In this document: one piece after another, positions 43,754 through 53,620 of the stretch
How positions within the stretch are numbered: the first letter of the stretch is position 1
Layout of the letters: the number at the start of each line of letters is the position of its first letter
Assembly: GCF_019703515.2 (NCBI RefSeq)
Contig: NC_059374.1
Coordinates: 18,135,595-18,199,594, forward strand
Length of the DNA stretch: 64,000 nucleotides
DNA from: Myxocyprinus asiaticus
Taxonomy: Eukaryota > Chordata > Actinopteri > Cypriniformes > Catostomidae
Direction of reading: 5' to 3'
Position numbers and translations under genes: made by a program
Notes under the pieces: generated by a model
The model's input: the letters and a program-made list of their open reading frames with translations, nothing else
Told to the model about the DNA's origin: nothing
The model's database searches: none

Positions 43754-46700
43754 ATGGCATGTCCCTCAGACAAGAGCAATACACAGTCAGATATGGATTG
43801 GAATGTTGAAGTCATCTTAAGGCGTGTTTTAGTAATTATAGAAATTGGTTTTAAAAAAAATTACATTGCTGTAGAAATCAAGGCAGAGTCATTTAATCGT
43901 TTTAAAGACTCAAGATTCCAAATCAATTTGGCAAAATCAATTGGCAAAATTTCACCACTGTATTGATTCTCATGTTTTTTTGTCTTTCAGATGCCAGTCC
44001 AGTGTGAAGACACTGATAAAGTACACAAGATTGTTATGGATTATTAAAATAGAGAACAAAATTATTAGATCATACACAGTTTAAAAGTTATAGATATTGT
44101 GTTTTCTCTTTGCAGATTTCAGTTCAGTGTGAGGATGACAAATACGGGTTTTACGGTATGGTGATTTTTGGTGATGAATCCTTCCCTTTAAGGAGGTGTA
44201 CTCCATTCAAAATGGCAAGGTAAACATTTGAAATAGTACTGATGCAACAAATACAAATATTGTAGCGAATTTAGATATTTAGATTTTTGTATGATCCCAA
44301 ATATTCAAGCAAAATTCTGTATTGTTTCCTCAAAATTATTTTTAGGCCTCCATCAGGTCTTGGACAGAATCAAGACAATGGTGAGTAATACTGTGATTGC
44401 TATGGGGTTAAGGCTTTGAATAAGCCTCTAAAGACACGGTCACATTTACCTTCGCACGGCGAAATTCCACGGACAAAATACAGTCATCTCAATGGGAATC
44501 CGAGCGATTGTGAGTTTCGTGTGATGGACTTTCGATGGCGAAGAATTTCCCCTTGCGGATTTCGTGTGGAATTCAAGTTTGGTGAACATTAACAGGCGAA
44601 TTCACCGCGTTGACAATAGGAAGTTGCTTGGTTTTGTAGCTACCTCTGTGTGGGTGGCGCTTCTTATACAGCTACACTGAATATTCACAATGGACAAGGA
44701 TATTATTTTAGCAGCAAGTTTCTTTTTAACTTCACTGTCACATAGTATAAAGTGCAGCATTAAAAAGAGGCTGCTTGGCAATTATTTTTTGCAGGTTACA
44801 CGCGCACTCATAGTCCACCCACACCATCTTCACTGGCAGAATTTCGCCGTGCAAAGGTAAATGTCTTCGCACCTTTACCCTAAGTATTAAACTTTAACAC
44901 ATAACTTGCCCCAGACATGAATGATACCTCAAATTATGTGACTTAAAGAGGTCTTACTTCAATCCGATCTCATGACAAGTCATAATAATTGTATGAGATG
45001 GCGAAATTGTAAGAAATCGACTTGGCTGGTACAAATACAAATAACAATGTTATTATGGTTCTTTCCCTACATGTCACCCCTAAACCTAATCATAAAGTGT
45101 AACCCTATACCCAAACCCTAAACCTAAACATGATTTTAATAGGAAATCATTTGTGTACCATGGAAGAAAGAAAACATCGGGGTTTGGAATAAGACGAGGG
45201 AAGCGTATTATAGGTTATTGATATACATCACTCATTTGTATTGCATGAAAAATATGGAATGAATAAGCAAATTTATTCACAGACATTTCCTTTCCAATCC
45301 AATAAAGTTTTGGATAGGAGGCTAGCTAAAATTTTATGCCTGTATTATAATGGACCCGAGCCATATCTATAGAGACCAAAATATCATAGAGACTTGGGCC
45401 AGTAAATTAAGCAACCACCTAGCAACAGCCGAGATGGTATGATGCTTTGTGTCCCATATATATTCATTTTATGAATAGCACTTATCATGAAGTACTTCTA
45501 CACCTACTTATTGATGCGATTATCTAATCAGCCAATTGTGTGGCAGCAGTGTAATCCCTTAAATCATGCAGATACAGGTCAGGAGCTTCAGTTAATGTTC
45601 ACATCAACCATTGAAATGGGGAAAAAATTTGATCTCAGTAGTTCGACCGTGGCGTGATTGTTGGTACCAGAAGAGTGAGTATTTTGGTAACTGCTGATCT
45701 CCTGGGATTTTCACCCCCAACAGTCAAAAGTTTACTCAGAATGGTACCAAAACGAAACACATCCAGTGAGTGTCATTTCTACGGATGGTGAGCAGAATAG
45801 CATCTTAGAATGCACAAGTTGAACATTGAGGCAGATGGGCTACAACAGCAGAAGACCACGTCGGGCAATTTATTAGGACCATATTGTTCCTAATAAAGTG
45901 CCCAGTGAGTGTATCTTTTACTTTACATTTCACTGTATGTGTTCTTGTGGTATGCATTGTTTTTATCCATTTGTTTGTTTCCTGAACAGCAGGTCAAGGG
46001 CAGGATTTATTTTCAGTGAATGGACAAGTCAGATCAACTGCAGGCGTCTCCACAAACGCATGTGTCGCGGGTGCTAACATCAGCCAAACTTTCACAGATG
46101 GTAAGAAATGTTCTACATTTCCAGCTGTTATGAGGCAGCTGTAATGTTTAATGTGTTTGTTCATGTGTTTCATGTCATGTGGTCCCCATGTCATGTGATT
46201 TCATGTTTCCCTCCATGTTCATGTGTCTTGTTACCTTGTTATTAGTGTCTTGTTATTGGTTTTCATTGTCATGTGTTCTCCCTTGTCCATGTATTTAAGC
46301 CTCATGTTTGCCATTGTTCATTGTCAGGTATTGTTAATGTAACATTGTTGGGTTAGTCCCAGCAGTTCAGCTTCTTCGTTTATGTCAGGGGAATCGTCCC
46401 CTGGAGGAATATGTAGAGGACTTCTGCGCTCTGGCCTGCAGGGTCGACTTTAATGAGATTGCCCTCAAGGACTATTTCCGTTTTGGGCTGAATGAGCCGG
46501 TCTCCTCCCTGATGCCTGACGTTTGGAGTACCTACAGCCTGACTCAGTATATCGACCTTGCCCTACTGATAAGTGGTTCACTGTTCACTGTGGGGGAGGT
46601 GGATAACGAGCCAGAGTCCCACGTCATGGCCGCCAAGCCAGAGTTCCACGTCATGGCCGCCCAGCCAGAGTTCCACGTCATGGCCGCCGAGCCAGAGTTC

Positions 46701-48646
46701 CACGTCATGGCCGCCCAGCCAGAGTTCCACGTCATGGCCGCCGAGCCAGAGTTCCACGTCATGGCCGCCGAGCCAGAGTTCCACGTCATGGTCGCCAAAC
46801 CAGAGTTCCACATCATGGACACCAAACCAGTGTTCCACGTCATGGCTGCCAAACCAGAGTTCCATGTCATGGCCGCTAAGCCAGAGTTCCTCGTTATGGT
46901 TGCTGAGCCATCTTTTGCCCCGGAGCCTGAGCCTGCTCCATGCCATGTCACAGCCACGCCTCAGCCTGTGCCATGCCATGTCACAGCAACGCCTCAGCCT
47001 GCGCCATGCCATGTCACAGCCATGCCTGAGCCTGCTCCATGCCATGTCACAGCCACGCCTGAGTCTGCTCCATGCCATGTCACAGCCACGCCTCAGTTTG
47101 CTCCATGCCATATCACAGCCGAGCTTCAGTCTGCTCCATGCAATGTCTCAGGCTCACCTCTGGTCAACGAGCCAACGCCCAAGCCTGCCACAGTCAATGA
47201 GGCAACGCCCAAGTCTGCCACAGCCAACGAACCAGCATTGCAAGCCTCGTCCGTCCCAGAGCCAGCATTGCAAACCTCATCCGTTCCAGAGCCATCTCTC
47301 ACTGGGCTATTTGAGTTGGAATTGGTTCCCGCCCTTGTGCCCACCCTGAGTTCTCCTGATCAGCCGGTTCCCCCCAAGCCACCGGCTCGATCATCACCCT
47401 CTGAGATATCCCAGACACGGAGAAATTTCGAACCTCCGACTCCGCCTAGACCCTCTGAGCCCTGGACTCCACCTCGGCTCTACGTTCCCTCGGCTTCACC
47501 GTGGTCCTTCAGCCTGTCAGCTTTTACCGGGATCCCTCCAGCTCCTCCTTGGTCTGTCGGTCACCTGGCTCCACCTTGGCTCACTGTTCCTCTGGCTATG
47601 CCTCGTCTCTCCGATCCTTCAGCTCCACTGGAGACCACCATCCCTACGGCTCCACCTTGGTCCTCAGCACCACCGGCTCCGCCTCAGTCTTCCAATCCCC
47701 CAGCTCCGCCTTGTTCCTCCCTGCCTCTGGCTCCACCCTGGCCCTTCGAGTCTTCGGCTACTCACCGGGTATCCAGTTCTCCATGGTTTTGCCCCTCGAG
47801 CCTCTCAAAGCTCCACCTTCCATGGCTCCACCCTCGAGCCTCTCATGGCTCCACCCCCACAGGCTCCGCCCTGGTCTCATTCTCCATGCTCTGTCTCACC
47901 ATGCCATGCCCCACACCTTGTTTCCATGTCCTGCCACGTAACCACGTCAAATCGCCATGCCCCCCAGCTCCCTCTTGAACTCTGTGTTTTTGTTTTGGGG
48001 CATCGGGAGCTGCCCCAAGAGAGGGGGATATGTAATTTTTAGTGTGTTTGTTCATGTGTTTCATGTCATGTGGTCCCCTGGTCATGTGATTTCATTTTTC
48101 CCTCCATGTTCATGTGTCTTGTTTTCATTGGTTTATTGTCTTGTTACCTTGTTATTAGTTCTGTCTTGTCATTGGTTTTCATTGTCATGTGTTCTCCCTT
48201 GTCCATGTATTTAAGCCTCATGTTTGCCATTGTTCATTGTAAGGTATTGCTAATGTAACATTGCTGGGTTAGTCAAGTCAAGTCAAGTCCATGTTTATGG
48301 TTTGTTCACGTTTGGATGTACTTTTTTTTGGATTTCACATTTGTATTAAACTGCACTTGGGTTCTTCACATCATCTCGTCTTTGTCTGCCTGTCATTGTT
48401 ACTGCCAGCCATCATTACAGCAGCATTAAATACTGTATATTGTTATTGTATCAAGAGTCACTCACAAAAGGCTTCCTGCTTGATGTAGGTGTCTCGCTCG
48501 AACTTCTGAGACCTGGTGGCAGGGAAAGGAATGGCCCAGAGCTGATGGATCAAGACGAACGCTACGATAAAGAGATGCATGTGCATCTGAAGGAAAAGAA
48601 GAAAAAAGCTAGGAGAGGCAAAAGAACTCACCGAGTGCGCCATTAG
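43754..48646 (+). CDS. Uncharacterised gene, family copy 1
   Basis: Exons with consensus splice sites: B 43991-44020 (acceptor 'tttttgtctttcag', begins ATG), C 44116-44219, D 44346-44380, E 45990-46100 and F 48489-48646 (TAG). Phases match throughout (0, 2, 1, 1) and no stop falls inside. A possible upstream exon begins with the ATG at 43754 (M-A-C-P-S-D-K), but its donor is unclear. From the ATG in B the product is 145 residues. C carries I-S-V-Q-C-E-D-D-K-Y-G and F-P-L-R-R-C. F ends in a basic tail with K-E-K-K-K-K-A-R-R-G-K-R, which suggests nuclear localisation. No signal peptide or membrane segment is seen. Exon sizes of D (35) and phases equal those of the copy at 62.1 kb. Introns hold a Harbinger-like element, a Tc1 remnant and a gag-only LTR element. 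I do not recognise the family. Confidence 0.6.
44442..44864. mobile_element. Short TIR element in intron D-E
   Basis: 'acatttaccttcgcacggcg' (plus 'aaattc') at 44442-44467 is the inverse of 44839-44864, with one mismatch in 26. The interior holds an ATG frame M-D-K-D-I-I-L-A-A-S, reminiscent of the start of a Harbinger nuclease, but it is short. Probably a non-autonomous Harbinger derivative. Confidence 0.65.
45505..45912 (+). mobile_element. Tc1-like transposon, internally deleted
   Basis: 'gattatctaatcagccaatt', 'cttcagttaatgttcacatc', 'gctgatctcctgggattttc' and 'gggctacaacagcagaagac' are landmarks of a widespread fish Tc1-like transposase gene, here joined with large deletions. The right end '...cctaataaagtgcccagtga' + 'gtgta' is present and the left end is truncated. 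A related copy is at 56377-56945. It lies in the intron before exon E of gene copy 1. Confidence 0.75.
46135..46139. repeat. 5-bp target duplication, left
   Basis: GCAGC, repeated at 48420-48424 around the gag-only element. Confidence 0.85.
46140..46358 (+). repeat. 5' LTR, truncated
   Basis: Matches 48031-48274 with one indel of about 25 bp and scattered changes, including 'gtccatgtatttaagcctca', which contains a TATA-like core. It ends at 'gggttagtc', where gag sequence starts abruptly. Confidence 0.85.
46512..47978 (+). CDS. Gag-like protein with tandem repeats
   Basis: 488 residues from ATG. In the same frame the sequence is open upstream to about 46356 and reads E-E-Y-V-E-D-F-C-A-L-A-C and L-K-D-Y-F-R-F-G-L-N-E-P, a capsid-like segment of retrotransposon gag. 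The native start has therefore been lost and the ATG at 46512 is internal. Then come Y-S-L-T-Q-Y-I-D-L-A-L, eleven 9-residue repeats (P-E-F-H-V-M-A-A-x), about six 11-residue repeats (P-A-P-C-H-V-T-A-T-P-Q), and a long proline/serine-rich tail with P-P-W-S motifs. No zinc knuckle, protease or RT. Whether it is still translated is unknown. Confidence 0.7.
   Translation: MPDVWSTYSLTQYIDLALLISGSLFTVGEVDNEPESHVMAAKPEFHVMAAQPEFHVMAAEPEFHVMAAQPEFHVMAAEPEFHVMAAEPEFHVMVAKPEFHIMDTKPVFHVMAAKPEFHVMAAKPEFLVMVAEPSFAPEPEPAPCHVTATPQPVPCHVTATPQPAPCHVTAMPEPAPCHVTATPESAPCHVTATPQFAPCHITAELQSAPCNVSGSPLVNEPTPKPATVNEATPKSATANEPALQASSVPEPALQTSSVPEPSLTGLFELELVPALVPTLSSPDQPVPPKPPARSSPSEISQTRRNFEPPTPPRPSEPWTPPRLYVPSASPWSFSLSAFTGIPPAPPWSVGHLAPPWLTVPLAMPRLSDPSAPLETTIPTAPPWSSAPPAPPQSSNPPAPPCSSLPLAPPWPFESSATHRVSSSPWFCPSSLSKLHLPWLHPRASHGSTPTGSALVSFSMLCLTMPCPTPCFHVLPRNHVKSPCPPAPS
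46611..46907 (+). repeat. 27-bp coding tandem repeat, 11 units
   Basis: Unit 'ccagagttccacgtcatggc' plus 'cgccaag'. The frame is kept in every unit. Later units are more diverged. Confidence 0.9.
46930..47155 (+). repeat. 33-bp coding tandem repeat, 6-7 units
   Basis: Unit 'ctgctccatgccatgtcaca' plus 'gccacgcctcagc'. Encodes P-A-P-C-H-V-T-A-T-P-Q. The same unit occurs at 58087-58290 on the other strand. Confidence 0.9.
48016..48030 (+). promoter_or_regulatory. Polypurine tract of gag-only element
   Basis: 'aagagagggggata' directly before the right LTR. Confidence 0.75.
48031..48419 (+). repeat. 3' LTR
   Basis: 389 bp, from TGTAATTTTT to CATTACA, with a TATA-like 'atgtatttaagcc', a 'gtcaagtcaagtcaagtcc' run and 'actgcacttgggttcttc' near the end. 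The last two are shared with the LTRs at 57075 and 58752. Confidence 0.85.
48420..48424. repeat. 5-bp target duplication, right
   Basis: GCAGC, the partner of 46135-46139. Confidence 0.85.
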
Positions 48647-49451
48647 AGACAAAAAAGATCTGGCCAACATCTGTATTTGTAGCTAAAAACGACACTTAAT
48701 TTCTGTTGATGTAGCATGTTCTATAAGCTTAGTAAACTTTATAAACGCTAACTTTCTGTACTGTACTAAAGATGCTTGATCCTCTGATAAACCATTCTTC
48801 ATGCTTTAGTAAGAATTTGTCATCCACTGTAAATACATAAAATCATCATCCTAGTTAAGAGCAGTGAAGAACTAATGCAACATACAAATGCACCAAATTT
48901 TACACAAAATACATACAAAAAATTCAAACAAAAAAATTAAAGCATGCTTCTGATATCTGGAATCTGCTGCAAGCTTTTCGTATGCAGAAATACAGTTCCT
49001 TCATGATGCATGCTTTAAACTCATTTTGCAAAACAAGATCAAACCACAGTTTCACAGTTTTTAACTGTTCAGTTACCTAGGGCATTTCAGGCACCCATGG
49101 AAAACATTGTAAGTTCTTGTGAAAGTTAGATTTGTTTTGCAAAATGGAAGAAGGTGTTAAGGAACATTTTTGCAGCTAGTATATGTGTGGAGTTTCACAC
49201 AAATATACTCATTGGACTTCCAACAGAGAGGTAGACCACAAGGAAACAAAACTAACAAAGTGAGTAACTATTACGACTGTTATGAGTCAGCACTAGAAAG
49301 TGAACATAGAATGTGAGCAGCTTCTAAACACAGAACATACCGGATGCTATGGTTGAACTGCAAGAGAGCAGTTTCAATGACACGTGCAAACACTGCAAGT
49401 GAAAGGGTATTTATGTGCAATTTTATATTTATTACATGCAAAACGATAAGA

Positions 49452-49470
49452 TTTTTTTTTTTTTTTTTTT
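49452..49470. repeat. T-run
   Basis: Nineteen T. The aligned upstream region of gene copy 1 also has a T-run, at 43168-43188. Confidence 0.85.
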
Positions 49471-50079
49471 GTGGAAAGTTAAAGCTGAAGCATGCCATAT
49501 TCCGAAACTTGTTTTTTTATTGAATTTTCATGTACTGATAAACAGTTCTGATCGCATTTTCATGCTTGTTAGCATTAGCTTTTGTGTCTTGTGGCCTAGA
49601 AGTTATTTTCGTTTTGAGTAACTTGATGATATCATCTCATTGACTGTGTCAGACTGTGGTGAAAGTGTGTAAACTATATTTGAACACTATCCGGTTAGTT
49701 TATTATTATAGGTTTGAGAATTAACAGTCACAATTATGTACAGTATGTTTATGGTGACGGCATTTGCTAGTCCACCACATTTTAGACATGATATAGGGCC
49801 GAAGGCATGTCACTCAGATAAGACCAAAATGCATGAGATTCACTGGGGTTTTCTGGATAGTTTAGCAGTAACTGTGGCATTAATGTTGAAATTCAGAGGT
49901 AACAAAAATTCCAGACTGCATTTCTTTGGCCTCTCATCCACACTAAAGCACCATTTTCCTCCACCGAAAATGGAGACTTTCGACTCTCTGCTGCACACTT
50001 TGGGAAATAAGTTTTCAAACTAATTAGTGTGGACATGGCCTGGGTCTAAGCATTATTGGATACATTACAAAATTATTTC

Positions 50080-50240
50080 ATGCTAAAAAAAAAAAAACAA
50101 CAAAACAACGACAACAACAACAAAAATCTAGCTTAGACCAGCATGAATTTCCATTTTGGTTAAGGGTAGTTTATGCTGGTCAGTGCTTGTCTGGTGCTGA
50201 ACATGTAGACCAGCATAGTCACAGTGTTCACAAACAAAAC
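50080..50240. repeat. A-rich run and short palindromic repeat
   Basis: An A12 run and 'caacaacaacaaa', then variants of 'agaccagcat' in both orientations around 50135-50210, a common fish low-complexity repeat. Confidence 0.45.
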
Positions 50241-50377
50241 TTAGCTGGGGAAGTTGGATAACCAGCAATTATGACTTGAATATTTGAAATTACCCATTTT
50301 ATCCCAAGAAATCGCAAAAAAAAAAATCAATTTAATAGAAGTATCGGTATTGGTACTGACGATATTGGACTTTTTTT

Positions 50378-50665
50378 TTTTCTCCCCAATTTGGAATGCC
50401 CAATTCCCAATGCGCTCTAAGTCCTCGTGGTGGCGTAGTGACTCACCTCAATCCAGGTGGCAGAGGACAAATCAGTTGCCTCCGCGTCTGAGACCATCAA
50501 TCTGCGCATCTTATCACGTGGCTTGTTAAGTGCGTTACCATGGAGACCTAGCGCGTGTGGAGGCTTCACACTATTCTCCGCGGCATCCATGCATAACTCA
50601 CCGTGCGCCCCACAGAGAGCGAGAACCACATTATAGCAACCACAAAGACAACGTGACTCTACCCA
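50378..50665 (-). mobile_element. tRNA-derived SINE, 5'-truncated, inverted
   Basis: Reverse complement of the body and tail of the SINE at 5323-5762 ('ccccaatttggaatgcccaa', 'ctcacctcaatccaggtggc'). The tRNA-like head is absent, as usual for truncated retroposition. It lies in the first intron of pseudogene copy 2. Confidence 0.8.
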
Positions 50666-51169
50666 CACTATTTAAAATAGTCTTTTACTGTGCATAGCAT
50701 AATTAATATTCATGAGTTTTGCAGCACTGCCCCCCACAGTACAATTGTCTGTACAGTTTATTTTTATTTAGACCTAACTTTGCGTTAATCTTCACTTTCA
50801 AATGGATTATTCCAGCTGTTATAAATGTGATAGGCCAACAGGACTTTATTAACAGAATTACATGTGATATGCATGCACTCTCCATCCATGGGTACACTTA
50901 ACAAAATAAAAAAATTTGGCCTGCATAAGGTGGTGATGTTTAGTCCAGATTGCCGGTTCTATATGTGAAGCTTAGGAACATTTAGAATTTGTTGACGCGT
51001 TTAATAGACGCTCTTGGTGCTCTGGAGATATACATTTTGTTGCATGTTTTTTATTATGCAAAAATTTAAAAAAAAAATATATATATATTTTTTTTTAAAT
51101 TAATGGACATTTGTAACTAGTACTTGTTGCAATGAAGCTTGTTACCTTCAACCATAAGAACTATGCATG

Positions 51170-51255
51170 GGCACTTGCTTTGGTGCTGCCACCCCTCATA
51201 TTCTGCATGCCACCCCCTTGCCACCCCATAAAAAATTCTAGATCCACCCCTGATT
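51170..51255. repeat. hAT-like end fragment
   Basis: 'ggtgctgccacccctcatat' through 'ctagatccacccctg' is the end of a common vertebrate hAT-type repeat, with the same CAGGGG-type terminus as the element at 12410. Only one end is present. Confidence 0.45.
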
Positions 51256-51807
51256 ACCAGTGGGGACTCAGGAAAACAATGGCTGAAGCAAATAGGTAAT
51301 TGGTAATAATTTAAATGTACTTTATTTTGACTGTACAGTTTAGTTTGTATGCATTTTTGTACCGCTAATGAAGAATAGCTTACCAGAAAATAACACTGAT
51401 TTAGCTGGTTTATGAGCCAACAGGTACGTGCAACAAAATGATATGTTCCATCATTATACGTGGAGGCACGAGAATGATAAACTACTAAAACTAGATAGAT
51501 AATGCATCAATTATAAACCTAATGTGTGGCTTTTTCTCTTCAATTTGTTGCACTGGTGCTAAAAAGCTTCTTTGTCAGAAAGTGAAAAAGAGAGAAAGAA
51601 ACATGAAAGATCACAATGGTTACATTCTTTCCGACTAAAATCACTTGTACTCATATCACATCGGATTTACAACTTCCGATCTCATAAGTACGAACTTCGC
51701 AGGAGGACTTGAACACAGCATATTGCTGGTTAACCTAGCCTTGTGGGGAAACCAGCACAACCACATCCAAAACACAGAAGGGTTACATTCAATATTTTGC
51801 TGGTGTC

Positions 51808-52480
51808 TAAAAGGAATAGTTCACCCAAAAATTTAAATTCTCTCTCATTCACTCACCCTCATGACATACCAGATGTGTATTACTTTCTTTCTTCTGCAGA
51901 ACACAAAGGAAGATTTTTAGAAGAATATCTCAGCTGTGTAGGTCCATGCAATGCAAGTGAATGGTGACCAGAACTTTGAAGCTCCAAAAAGCACATGAAG
52001 GCTGCATAAAAGTAATCCATAAGACTCTAGTGGTTAAATCCGTCTTCTATAACAGATAAATATTTCAGTCCTTTTTTACTATAAATTCTCCTCCCTGACT
52101 AGTAGGTGACAATATGCACAAAAAGTGTAAATTGCCAAAAACGAAAAAAGAAGAATGTGAAAGGGAAAGTGGGGATTTATAGTAAAAAAAAAAAGGACTT
52201 AAATATTGATCTGTTGCTCACCCACACCTATCATATCACTTCTGAAGACATGGATTTAACCACTGGAATCTTATGGGTTCCTTTTATGTGGCTTTTATTT
52301 TATTTTTGGAACTTCAAAGTTCTGATCACCATTCACCTGTGTGGACCTACAGAGCTCAGGTATTCTTTTATAAATCTTTGTTTGTGTTTAGAAGAAGAAA
52401 AAAGTCATACACATCTGGGATGGTGTGAGGGTGAGTAAATGATGAGAGAATTTTCATTTTTGGGTGAACTATCCCTTTAA
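51808..52480. mobile_element. Short TIR family, long complete copy
   Basis: Inverted ends of about 70 bp: 'aaaaggaatagttcacccaa' on the left, 'ttgggtgaactatcccttta' on the right. Subterminal 'cagatgtgtattactttctt' is mirrored by 'agtcatacacatctgggatg'. 673 bp, non-coding. In the intron before exon B' of copy 2. Confidence 0.85.
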
Positions 52481-53099
52481 GTTTGTGACATTGCTTGACA
52501 ACAATCCAAAATTGAAACTGAAAGGCAATCTCTCTTGTTTTCTTTTATACAGATCCCAGTCCAATGTGAAGACAATGATAAAGTTCATACATTTGATAAG
52601 GTCTATTGCACAATAGAGTACAAAATATATTTTTGCACATGATGATATTAATATTTTTCAGAAAACACAGTTTAAAACCTAAAGACATTTACAACTCTTT
52701 CAGATTTCAGTTGAGTGTCAAGATGACCAATTTGGGATCAACGCTAAAGTGTTTTTTGATGATAAAACCTTCCCATTAAGGAGGTGCACTCCATTTGTGA
52801 CTAGGTCTACATATCATAGGTAAACCTCACAAATTAACTTTATACAGATGCTACACATATTTCATTGAATGGTGAATTGTACTGTTTTTAATATTTAATA
52901 TTATTTACTCGACGCTTTGTGTCCCATATAATATATTTTTCACTGTGCATTTAGTTTTTGTGTGTGCATTGTGCAAAAGTGTAGATTTTGGGTGGGGGTG
53001 TGAGTACAATGGTGTAACGTGCATCAGTGTAATGATGGTAAAAAAAGTGCCAGATTCACGTGTAATATTCATACACTATATTTATTTGGAGTTCCGTAG

Positions 53100-53180
53100 T
53101 GACCTTAACCCTAACCCTAACCTTACCCCTAATCCTAACACTACCCCAAACCCTGATACTACCAATAACCCTAACCTTTG
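53100..53180 (+). repeat. Degenerate CCCTAA-like repeats
   Basis: About ten variants of 'aaccctaaccct', some with extra bases. It resembles vertebrate telomere sequence but is short and imperfect, and lies in an intron of copy 2. Confidence 0.65.
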
Positions 53181-53620
53181 AATCTCATGATAGTTTTGCA
53201 AATTCACATGTTTTTTCATTGTTTTCATTCATTTTTGTTTCTTCAGCAGCTGGTCAAACGCAGGATTAATTTGCTGTGGACAATTTCAGTGCAACTGCTG
53301 GTGTCTCCACAAACACAGATGTCTCGGGTGCTGACAAAAGTTGAATTTTCACAAATGGTGAGAAGTATATTCTATATTTCCAGCTGTAGCTGTTACCAAA
53401 ATACCGAATATACAGCATAAAACACTGTATATTGTTATTGTATCAAGTTTCACTCACAAAAGTCTTTCTGCTTGATGCAGGTGTCTTGCTGGGACTCATG
53501 GCACCTGGTGGCAGGGGAAAGACCTGCTGAGCTGATGGCTTGAGAAGGACATTATGAAAAAGAGATGCATGTGCATCCAAAAGGACAGAAGAAATAAGCT
53601 GGGGGGGCCGGGGGCATATA

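Larger units (their letters stand above)
46140..48419 (+). mobile_element. Gag-only LTR retrotransposon, 5' deleted
   Basis: Right LTR 48031-48419 (TG...CA, 389 bp). The left LTR keeps only its first 219 bp (46140-46358), then joins directly into gag, so the rest of the LTR, the primer site and the gag start are gone. One long gag-like frame (46512-47978), a polypurine tract and no pol follow. GCAGC flanks both ends. It sits in the intron between exons E and F of gene copy 1, in the same direction. A sister element is at 57075-59195. Lacking pol, it must have moved with enzymes from another element. Confidence 0.85.
49800..53620 (+). pseudogene. Family copy 2, pseudogene
   Basis: Aligns with copy 1 from its upstream region (48950-49760 against 42960-43740) to its 3' end. 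The first-exon region at 49805 has lost the ATG of copy 1 (now AAG). Exon B' is 52553-52582 and starts ATC instead of ATG. Exon C' (52704-52819) is clean: I-S-V-E-C-Q-D-D-Q-F-G and F-P-L-R-R-C. I find no exon D. Exon E' (about 53250-53357) has a TAA and a TGA in frame. F' (from 53481) is frameshifted, with an early TGA. It carries a SINE fragment and a short TIR element in the first intron but neither the Tc1 remnant nor the LTR element of copy 1. Non-functional as a full-length gene. Confidence 0.65.

Noticed and set aside
46544..47111. Long minus-strand frames (137 and 177 codons) opposite the gag repeats
   Set aside because: They are shadows of in-frame tandem repeats. Any 27- or 33-bp repeat without stops is open in several frames.
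53100..53180. Interstitial telomere or chromosome-end signal
   Set aside because: Only about ten imperfect units, lying in an intron-like region between exons of the copy 2 pseudogene. Similar 'aaccctaaacct' motifs are scattered elsewhere in the window.
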